Below are positions 1-5,092 of a stretch of 6,854 nt of DNA, one piece after another (the stretch's first letter is position 1; every line of letters begins with the position of its first letter). The stretch spans positions 1-6,854 of the forward strand of contig JAUWMJ010000171.1 of NCBI GenBank assembly GCA_030613225.1, read 5' to 3'. Origin of the DNA: Desulfobacterales bacterium. Its GTDB lineage: Bacteria; Desulfobacterota; Desulfobacteria; Desulfobacterales; JAUWMJ01. The translations under genes were made by a program, and so were the position numbers. The notes under the pieces are model-generated. The model saw nothing but the letters and a program-made list of their open reading frames with translations. It had not been told where the DNA came from and did not search any database.

Positions 1-587
1 GCTCCTATGGAAACGTGGGTGACAAACCCTGTGAAAGAAGAAAAACATACGATAAACATGGATGTTGCAGCTGCGCTCTTTGTTGGAATACCAAGAAAGT
101 AGATAAGAAGAGGAACTATAAATACACCGCCGCCGATTCCAAGCAGTCCTGCCATAAAACCGATAACAAGCCCGATGAGTCCGCCTCCGATAATCCTTCT
201 AAGCTGACTCACACCTGCATCCCTGCCTTTCACCTGTTTTGAAAAGAGCATCCTTAATGCTGCCAGTAAAATCACCCCTGCCATTATCCCCATGAAAAGC
301 TTCAGATCAATCCTGTGGGTTGTTAATGCTCCAAGGGGTGCGCCCAAAGACGATGTGATGATCAAAGGAAGGGAAACAGAAAAATCGACCATCTTTTTCC
401 GGACGTATATATATGAAGCTGAGGCCGCGGCAATTCCGTTTAAAAAAAGGGATGCCGAAACAGCCATGGTTTGGGGAAAGCCAAGTAATACGAAGAGGGG
501 GGAAAATATCAGCCCTCCTCCAAGGCCCACCATGGTAAGGATAAAAGAAGAAAGAAAAATAATAAAAAGTAAAACAAGAAGATTCAT
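1..587 (-). CDS. TauE/SafE family sulfite exporter-like permease (C-terminus beyond the window)
   Basis: This is an inner-membrane permease of the TauE/SafE family, whose members are associated with export or uptake of sulfite, sulfoacetate and related small anions. The reading frame opens with ATG at 587 and stays open to the window edge, giving 195 residues. Family members are usually about 250-270 residues, so the last 60 or so are missing. The two family glycine motifs, one per repeat half, are visible: GLGGGLIFSP at residues 21-30 and GLLGIGGGVFIVPL at about 147-160. Hydrophobic helices cover most of the chain, with a short basic loop (about 115-131) between the halves. There is no periplasmic extension, unlike the other TauE/SafE gene in this window. 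The start lies 10 bp after the trmO-like stop, and the AGGA of its ribosome binding site overlaps that stop (TAGGAAC), so translation is probably coupled. The substrate cannot be read from the sequence. Confidence 0.88.
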   Translation of the reverse strand, partial: MNLLVLLFIIFLSSFILTMVGLGGGLIFSPLFVLLGFPQTMAVSASLFLNGIAAASASYIYVRKKMVDFSVSLPLIITSSLGAPLGALTTHRIDLKLFMGIMAGVILLAALRMLFSKQVKGRDAGVSQLRRIIGGGLIGLVIGFMAGLLGIGGGVFIVPLLIYFLGIPTKSAAATSMFIVCFSSFTGFVTHVSIG

Positions 588-597
588 AAATCAGTTC

Positions 598-1083
598 CTA
601 CTTTGCAAACCTCCCGTCATCACAGGCATTTTTAAACTTTTTGGCCTTTTCCTCAATCCATCCGGTTTTATCGACTTTTCTTATATCAAACTCAGGAATA
701 TATGGTTTTATATCAAGAAGGGGGGTCTGGTCCACAACATCGATATCCTTTATGTAAAGCACTGCGTCATCTATCCTGACAAGGCGCACAACCGATATTC
801 CCACGGGATTGGGACGGGCAGGAGCCCTGGTTGCAAACAGGCCACGAAGCTCACCATCTAAAAACGGCTTTACCTTTAACTTAAACTCTTTTGACAGGTG
901 AAAAAGATAAAGCAATATTATATGGGAAAATCCTTCAAGATCGGCAAGCCCTTCGGAATACTCGGGGAATACTTCAACTTTAGCCTCAACACCATCAGCC
1001 CCTGTGGGCTGTATCGGAGTCCCTTCAGGTGTTTTAAAAGGTGTATGAATTATTCCGATTGGTGTGTATTCTATTTTTTTCAA
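598..1083 (-). CDS. trmO: TrmO family tRNA-Thr (t6A37) N6-methyltransferase, short form, TTG start
   Basis: This is a 161-aa member of the TsaA/TrmO (UPF0066) family. The characterised members use S-adenosylmethionine to methylate N6 of threonylcarbamoyl-adenosine 37 in tRNA-Thr. The signature runs as GLFATRAPARPNPVGISVVR at about 81-100, followed by DVVDQTPLLDIKPYIP at about 115-130; the latter replaces the more usual 'DGTPVLDIKPY' with DQTPLLDIKPY. The N-terminal PIGIIHTPF (8-16) is the first beta strand of the fold. E. coli TrmO is about 235 aa with an extra C-terminal domain that is absent here, as in many short homologues. The start must be TTG at 1083: the protein has no internal methionine, and the only codon between the TTG and the preceding in-frame TAG is GTA. 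AGGA lies 8 nt upstream of the TTG, inside the last codons of the regulator gene. Its place in a signalling cluster is unexplained and may be incidental. Confidence 0.87.
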   Translation of the reverse strand: MKKIEYTPIGIIHTPFKTPEGTPIQPTGADGVEAKVEVFPEYSEGLADLEGFSHIILLYLFHLSKEFKLKVKPFLDGELRGLFATRAPARPNPVGISVVRLVRIDDAVLYIKDIDVVDQTPLLDIKPYIPEFDIRKVDKTGWIEEKAKKFKNACDDGRFAK

Positions 1084-1086
1084 TAC

Positions 1087-2478
1087 CTATTTCCTGAAAG
1101 GCTCCGCTTTCATCCCATAACGACGCATGATCTGCTGAAGCGCCTGGCGTTCAAGTCCGCAAAGCCTGGCAGCCTGTGTCACATTTCCCTTGCTCATTGT
1201 GAGAAGATTGCCGATAAAGTCGGCATTAAACTGCTTTAAGACCTGTTCTTTTGCATCTTTATATGCCGCATCCTGAAAAGTTCGCCCTGTGAAACCACTT
1301 TTTTGTGTATTTTTTTTAAAGCCGACATCCCGTGGAGTGATTTCATCGCTGTTGGAAAACAAGATGCCTTGCATAATGACGTTTTCCATTTCTCTTACAT
1401 TTCCCTCCCAGGTCCGCTGCATAAATATCTCCATGAGATCCGTGGATATTTTATTTACATGTTTATTTAATTTTCTTTTGTGTTTTTCCAGTAAATGGTT
1501 AGCGATAAGGGGAATATCCTCTCGATGTTCCCTGAGTGGGGGCAGTTCTATTGGAAGTACATTCAATCTATAGAAAAAATCTTCCCTGAACTCGGCATTT
1601 TTTATCTTTTCCTTGAGATTCCGGTTTGTAGAAGAGATTATGCGTACATCCACTTCAACGGTTTTTGTATCGCCTAAAGGTTTAATCTCTTTTTCCTGCA
1701 ATACACGAAGCAGTTTAGTCTGTATGGTGGGGCTGATATCCCCTATTTCATCCAAAAATATGGTACCTCTGTGGGCCGCCTGAAAAAGGCCCGTCTTATT
1801 TTGTGTTGCATGAGTGAAAGCTCCTTTTTTATAGCCGAACAGTTCACTCTCAAGGATGTTTTCAGGCACAGTAGGGCAGTTGACAGCGACATAAGGCCCT
1901 TTGTTGCGATTGCTCAATGCGTGTATGGCTCTTGCGGTAAGATCTTTTCCTGTACCTGATTCCCCGGTGATAAGAACCGTTAAATCCGTTTTAGCCACCA
2001 TCTGTATCGTCTCGTACACCCTCTGCATTTTTGAGCTTTTTCCAACCAGTTTCTGAAATACATCACTCTCCCTGCACTCTTTCTGGAGTCTTATGTTCTC
2101 CATAATCAGGCTGCTTCTTTCCAGAGCTTTTTCCAGTCGCAGCACAAGAGCATCATGATCAAAGGGCTTTGTAATAAAATCGTATGCGCCGCTTTTCATG
2201 GCTTCCACGGCTGTCTCTATATCACCGTGGCCGGTCATCATTAGTACGGTAATGTCAGAATTTTCTCTTTTTATTAATTCCAGAAGCTCCAGGCCATCCA
2301 TGCCGGGCATTTTTATATCGGCTAAAACAAGATCAAATATCTTACTTTCGAGCAGCCGCAATGCCTGTTCGCCGGATATGGCTGTTTCAACTCTGCAATT
2401 TAAATCAGGTTCCAGGCTCCGTTTTAAAAGCTGTAGCATATCAATCTCATCATCAACAATTAAAATTGATCTTTTCAT
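1087..2478 (-). CDS. NtrC-family sigma-54-dependent response regulator
   Basis: This cytoplasmic transcription activator has the full receiver, AAA+ and Fis-type DNA-binding layout (463 aa from ATG). The receiver covers about 1-120, with acidic residues D9-D10 (VDDE), phospho-acceptor D54 (LADIKMPGMDG), T82 and K104 (TKP). The AAA+ domain covers about 145-370: Walker A GESGTGKD at 172-179, loop 1 GAFTHA at 219-224, Walker B TIFLDEIGD ending at 247, SSTNR at about 282-286, arginines in FREDFFYRLN near 298-304, and WEGNVREMEN sensor II near 357-366. The helix-turn-helix is at about 432-456 (NVTQAARLCGLERQALQQIM). The GAFTGA loop that touches sigma-54 has His for the second Gly, while the key Thr is kept. 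A TTG at 2481 could also serve as start and would add one residue. I chose ATG at 2478 because it forms TGATG with the kinase stop and sits 9 nt after AGGGG. Its cognate kinase is the gene just upstream. Target promoters are not visible. Confidence 0.93.
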   Translation of the reverse strand: MKRSILIVDDEIDMLQLLKRSLEPDLNCRVETAISGEQALRLLESKIFDLVLADIKMPGMDGLELLELIKRENSDITVLMMTGHGDIETAVEAMKSGAYDFITKPFDHDALVLRLEKALERSSLIMENIRLQKECRESDVFQKLVGKSSKMQRVYETIQMVAKTDLTVLITGESGTGKDLTARAIHALSNRNKGPYVAVNCPTVPENILESELFGYKKGAFTHATQNKTGLFQAAHRGTIFLDEIGDISPTIQTKLLRVLQEKEIKPLGDTKTVEVDVRIISSTNRNLKEKIKNAEFREDFFYRLNVLPIELPPLREHREDIPLIANHLLEKHKRKLNKHVNKISTDLMEIFMQRTWEGNVREMENVIMQGILFSNSDEITPRDVGFKKNTQKSGFTGRTFQDAAYKDAKEQVLKQFNADFIGNLLTMSKGNVTQAARLCGLERQALQQIMRRYGMKAEPFRK

Positions 2479-3659
2479 CAATTCTTTCCCCTGTGCTGCG
2501 AGTTAACCGGCAGAACAACTGTAAAAGTGGAACCTTTTCCCCTTTTACTTTCCACCAAAATTTCACCACTGTGATTTTTTATTATTCCGTAACTCACAGA
2601 CAAGCCAAGGCCGGTTCCTTCCCCGGAAGGTTTTGTTGTAAAAAAAGGATCGAAAATGCGGGACAGGTTCTTTTTTTCAATCCCATAACCAGTATCCGTA
2701 ACCTGGATATAAAACTGTTTAGCAGATTTATTTAAACCTGTAACAACTTTTATAGTTCCGGTTTTGCCGACGGCATGCTTTGCATTCATGATAAGGTTCA
2801 TAAATACCTGCTTTATCTTTCTTTCATTTAAAAGTGAAGGCTGAACATTTTTATCATAATCTCTGATAATTTCTACTTTATCAAGGTCGGAATGCTGCAC
2901 AACAAAATTCAGCACGTCATCTATTGCCTCATGGATGTTTATTGTTTCTCTTTCCCGTTTTGAACTTCTGGAAAAACTCAGCAGGTCTTCAACAATAGAT
3001 TTGCAGCTTTTTACATGTTTTTCAATTGTTTTAAGATCCTTATACCGCTCTGCCTCAGGATCTTCATCTCTTAATAAAAGCTGGGTATATCCGAGTATAA
3101 TTCCTAATGGGTTATTCATCTCGTGGGCAATACCTGCTGAAAGCTGACCCATAGAGGCAAGTTTGTCAGCCTGAGCCATCTGGTTCTCCATTAACTTTTT
3201 TTGTTCCGTATCCTTAAAGGAATAACTGGTGGCGCTACTGTAATCTGAAGACTCATTGTCCGGACTTGTATCAACAGGCAATATTGAACCGGAATGGTTT
3301 CCCTTCTTACCTTTTAGCATATACTGATTAAACTTCCAGACTCGTGTAAAAAAAAATGTAACTACTGCAATAAATATGAGCATGAATGAATTTACAGGTC
3401 CTGTAAAGGAGTTTATCGAATTCGATATCAATTCATTGCCTGACAGTAAAAGGATATGTTTGAGAATGTGCCCTGCAGATCTAAAAACTGCAAAAAAAAC
3501 AAGGGCGAAGCAAATCCAGAAAAGATATTCCCATATCATCTTTCCCGGTTCCTGATTTTTCAGTTTACGGGTAATATTCAGGCAAAAAAGGGATAAGACT
3601 GCTACTAAGATCGAGCCTGCAAGATCGACAATCGATATGGGTAATGAAGAAATAATCAT
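2478..3659 (-). CDS. Membrane sensor histidine kinase (HisKA + HATPase_c), partner of the adjacent response regulator
   Basis: This 393-aa inner-membrane histidine kinase autophosphorylates and should pass phosphate to D54 of the next gene's product. Three hydrophobic helices are seen at about 14-29, 44-62 and 90-106. A polar, Ser-rich linker (about 115-150) contains no recognisable PAS or HAMP domain. HisKA holds LSAGIAHEMNNPLG with phospho-acceptor H179. The ATPase domain has the N box (NLIMNAKHAV; N288, N292), G1 DTGYGI (322-327), the F box FDPFF (336-340) and G2 GEGTGLGL (346-353), so all catalytic parts are intact. The HEMNNPLG H box and this ATPase type match the NtrB-like kinases that normally partner sigma-54 activators. 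AGGAG lies 5 nt before ATG. The start overlaps the upstream gene by 4 bp (ATGA), and the stop overlaps the regulator's start by 1 bp. No large periplasmic sensor domain is present, so the signal is probably sensed within the membrane or through the neighbouring membrane proteins. Confidence 0.93.
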   Translation of the reverse strand: MIISSLPISIVDLAGSILVAVLSLFCLNITRKLKNQEPGKMIWEYLFWICFALVFFAVFRSAGHILKHILLLSGNELISNSINSFTGPVNSFMLIFIAVVTFFFTRVWKFNQYMLKGKKGNHSGSILPVDTSPDNESSDYSSATSYSFKDTEQKKLMENQMAQADKLASMGQLSAGIAHEMNNPLGIILGYTQLLLRDEDPEAERYKDLKTIEKHVKSCKSIVEDLLSFSRSSKRERETINIHEAIDDVLNFVVQHSDLDKVEIIRDYDKNVQPSLLNERKIKQVFMNLIMNAKHAVGKTGTIKVVTGLNKSAKQFYIQVTDTGYGIEKKNLSRIFDPFFTTKPSGEGTGLGLSVSYGIIKNHSGEILVESKRGKGSTFTVVLPVNSQHRGKN

Positions 3660-4159
3660 ACCCGCTCCTTTTCTGAAAAATCAGGCTCTGAAACATTCGG
3701 GTAGCTTTCTTTTAAAAGGCGCTTTAAACCATAATATAAAAAGATAAAAGCAGGCATGAAAAGCAGATAGTCCATCCGGGCAAGATAATAAAATACTTTA
3801 AGAAGATTGTTATCAAAGCAATCATTTATCTTAATTTGCCATGGTCCTATTGGTTTTACCTGTATTATATTAAACTGCTCATTCAAGAAATGAACCGCAA
3901 ACGCATCCAGGCTCCACAGGATAAAAAAGAGTGCTGAATACTGTATGAATTTCCAGCCTGACGACAGGTGAGGTTTTTTAATCCTCAGCCGGTGAATGAG
4001 AATTCCCATGGAAATTATAAAAAAGATATGAGCTAACTGGTGGGTAAGGACACCCTCTATCCGGCCATAATCACAGGTGGCAAAAGCCGGGTTCGGGCAT
4101 AGAATTGTCCACGATAAAGCGGCAAGAAAAAAAACAAATATGTAGATTCTGTTTTTCAT
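3656..4159 (-). CDS. Exported/membrane protein of unknown function, candidate sensor partner of the histidine kinase
   Basis: I do not recognise a named family. The 167-aa product begins with a convincing signal peptide (MKNRIYIFVFFLAALSW..., cut likely after AFA at 27). Hydrophobic helices follow at about 41-57, 70-89 and 127-147, and the charged tail is predicted to be cytoplasmic. With a cleaved signal the mature N-terminus is periplasmic, which places C29 and C114 on the same outer face, where they could form a disulfide. Histidines sit at helix ends (H40, H44, H56, H90), a pattern compatible with heme or metal binding but not proof of it. Residues about 69-92 align without gaps to kinase residues about 43-66, which suggests a shared membrane module. 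The stop overlaps the kinase start by 4 bp (ATGA), so the two are translationally coupled. No clear Shine-Dalgarno precedes the ATG. The start is chosen because it gives the complete signal peptide. I am confident it is a gene; its function is inferred from context. Confidence 0.82.
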   Translation of the reverse strand: MKNRIYIFVFFLAALSWTILCPNPAFATCDYGRIEGVLTHQLAHIFFIISMGILIHRLRIKKPHLSSGWKFIQYSALFFILWSLDAFAVHFLNEQFNIIQVKPIGPWQIKINDCFDNNLLKVFYYLARMDYLLFMPAFIFLYYGLKRLLKESYPNVSEPDFSEKERV

Positions 4160-4176
4160 AATTAAAAATCATTTTA

Positions 4177-4767
4177 TTAGCCTGACTGGTTCTGTTTCGC
4201 CATGACTTTCTTGTACACTCTTTTAATAAGAAACCAGCACAGGTAAATAAGAAGGATTGACACTATAAACCAGAATACACCTCCTACAAGAACCGGCTTT
4301 GGCCCGGAACCAGCAAATTTGAATACATACTCACGTCCGAAAACCTTGATTAAATTTTCTGTTCTATATGCTTCATTAACATATGCCGCAAAGATTAAAA
4401 TTGGAAGATACTTTGTTATAATGCCGATCATAAATCCTTCAAAAAAGAAATCATAATAGACCTTGTTCAGTTTTACCTGGTCAATGTTTCTTGCAAGGAG
4501 TTTGCCTTTCTCAGGGTCTTCGCATTTCATGGCCTCCTGGCGTATATTATACCAGTGCTTAAAATCTTTTTTTAATGCTTCGTATCGCTTGGTTTTAAAT
4601 ACTATTGTCAGAATTTTTGTTATTGCGACTGTAATGAAAGCGATTGTTGATATGGCAAAAACCGGACCTAAAAAATTTAAGGGGGCGAAAATATAGTCAA
4701 GAAAACAGACAAAATAATGGATTAAATCCATTATTTTAAACCATAGGCTGTCTAACAATTCTTCCAT
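4177..4767 (-). CDS. Three-helix membrane protein with Oxa1/YidC-superfamily-like layout, function unknown
   Basis: I cannot assign this 196-aa protein to a named family with certainty. It has an amphipathic N-terminal stretch (1-30) and a first strong helix at about 34-57. A long charged segment (58-107, rich in Lys, Glu and Asp) looks helical or coiled-coil. A helix pair follows at about 110-130 (with YLP in it) and 158-181, and the C-terminal tail is basic (IKRVYKKVMAKQNQ). One helix, a cytoplasmic charged hairpin and then two helices is the layout of the Oxa1 superfamily (YidC, archaeal DUF106, EMC3, TMCO1), so a distant relationship is possible. No sequence signature confirms this. It is the first gene of the six-gene cluster and ends 17 bp before the 167-aa gene. 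A modest AGGG lies 10 nt upstream of ATG, directly after a perfect hairpin. Base composition is clearly AT-richer than in the 567-aa permease gene. Confidence 0.8.
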   Translation of the reverse strand: MEELLDSLWFKIMDLIHYFVCFLDYIFAPLNFLGPVFAISTIAFITVAITKILTIVFKTKRYEALKKDFKHWYNIRQEAMKCEDPEKGKLLARNIDQVKLNKVYYDFFFEGFMIGIITKYLPILIFAAYVNEAYRTENLIKVFGREYVFKFAGSGPKPVLVGGVFWFIVSILLIYLCWFLIKRVYKKVMAKQNQSG

Positions 4768-4781
4768 TTAAGTAAAACCCT

Positions 4782-4804
4782 AATTGAGCGAAAAACGCTC
4801 AATT
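4782..4804. promoter_or_regulatory. Perfect hairpin next to the ribosome binding site of the 196-aa gene
   Basis: AATTGAGCG (4782-4790) and CGCTCAATT (4796-4804) are perfect inverted repeats around five A residues (five U in the cluster transcript). In the transcript the stem ends one base before or at the AGGG that should bind the ribosome, 14 nt from the ATG at 4767. Its upstream arm shares TCAATT with the neighbouring direct repeat, so it could act as DNA operator, as mRNA structure that modulates translation, or both. Confidence 0.5.
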
Positions 4805-4831
4805 GTCCGTTGTTTTTGGTCAATTGTCCGT
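4799..4831. promoter_or_regulatory. Tandem direct repeat, candidate operator or activator site for the six-gene cluster
   Basis: TCAATTGTCCGT occurs exactly at 4799-4810 and again at 4820-4831. The period is 21 bp, two helical turns, so bound proteins would sit on the same face of the DNA. Each copy is also a near-palindrome centred on CAATTG (GGTCAATTGTCC in the second copy, symmetric at 10 of 12 positions). It lies 32-64 bp upstream of the first gene of the cluster. A site for the cluster's own response regulator is an attractive guess, but I see no -24/-12 sigma-54 promoter between it and the gene. Confidence 0.5.
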
Positions 4832-4849
4832 CGTTAAATAAGGAATATT

Positions 4850-5007
4850 TAATGGTTTCGTAAAAAGTAAAAAACCACTTTTTGCGAAACGTTTTAAGTT
4901 TTAGGATTTAAGTTCTAAGTTTCTTTTAAAACAGATAATATCATTAACATAAAACATAAAACTTAACACCTAAAACTTGATGAATTCAAATTTTTACGAA
5001 TTCATCA
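4850..5007. repeat. MITE-like nested inverted-repeat element, about 158 bp, non-coding
   Basis: Three sets of inverted repeats share this AT-rich stretch. The ends, 4850-4866 and 4991-5007, are inverted copies matching at 14 of 17 positions, with a perfect core TTCGTAAAAA / TTTTTACGAA. Inner arms AAGTTTTAGGATTTAAGTT (4896-4914) and 4960-4978 match as inverted copies at 17 of 19. Each end also folds on itself (see the two hairpin entries). There is no open reading frame of note inside. This is how a small non-autonomous mobile element or a dispersed intergenic repeat looks. I saw no clear target-site duplication, so insertion is an inference. Confidence 0.55.
4855..4890. repeat. Hairpin at the left end of the MITE-like element
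   Basis: GTTTCGTAAAAAGT (4855-4868) and ACTTTTTGCGAAAC (4877-4890) pair over 14 positions with a single non-Watson-Crick position (T-G on the plus strand), around the 8-base loop AAAAAACC. No gene ends near it on the plus strand and it lacks a clean U-tract on either side, so I do not call it a terminator. Confidence 0.7.
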
Positions 5008-5012
5008 GGTTT
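4973..5012. repeat. Hairpin at the right end of the MITE-like element
   Basis: AAACTTGATGAATTC (4973-4987) pairs with GAATTCATCAGGTTT (4998-5012) over 15 positions with one wobble, around the 10-base loop AAATTTTTAC. The inner ten pairs are perfect (TGATGAATTC / GAATTCATCA). It overlaps the inner inverted repeat arm, so the transcript could fold in alternative ways. Confidence 0.7.
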
Positions 5013-5030
5013 AATCGTCTAATGAAATGA

Positions 5031-5063
5031 AAAGGGGAGGAAAGTTTTCCCTTCCCTCCCCTT
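5031..5063 (-). terminator. Rho-independent terminator of the 567-aa permease gene
   Basis: On the minus strand, arm AAGGGGAGG (5063-5055) pairs perfectly with CCTCCCCTT (5040-5032), and three more inner pairs form after one mismatch around a six-base loop. The right arm runs into TTTTCATTTCATT, a U-rich tail. The hairpin begins 30 bases after the stop codon at 5093, where an intrinsic terminator is expected. It separates this gene from the six-gene cluster downstream. Confidence 0.85.
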
Positions 5064-5092
5064 AATTTACAATTACATTTCCTGTTTAAGCT

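Noticed and set aside
292..861. 189-aa open frame on the plus strand
   Set aside because: It runs antisense across the end of trmO and the start of the TauE/SafE gene, both of which carry clear family motifs; its own translation shows no domain and has no ribosome binding site of note.
1084..1092. TAG between the regulator and trmO as a read-through or pyrrolysine codon producing a fusion
   Set aside because: Both proteins are complete at their normal domain boundaries and a ribosome binding site precedes the TTG, so an ordinary stop is simpler; trmO itself also ends in TAG.
4799..4831. Start of a CRISPR array
   Set aside because: There are only two copies of a 12-bp unit with a 9-bp gap, no further repeats and no cas genes.
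4768..4860. Sigma-54 (-24/-12) or clear sigma-70 promoter for the cluster
   Set aside because: I found no GG-N10-GC pair with the right context. TTGACC inside the direct repeat could be a -35 but has no -10 at 16-18 bp.
4855..4890. Hairpin as an intrinsic terminator
   Set aside because: No plus-strand gene ends before it, and on the minus strand it is not followed by a U-run; the GC-rich hairpin at 5031-5063 already terminates the permease gene.
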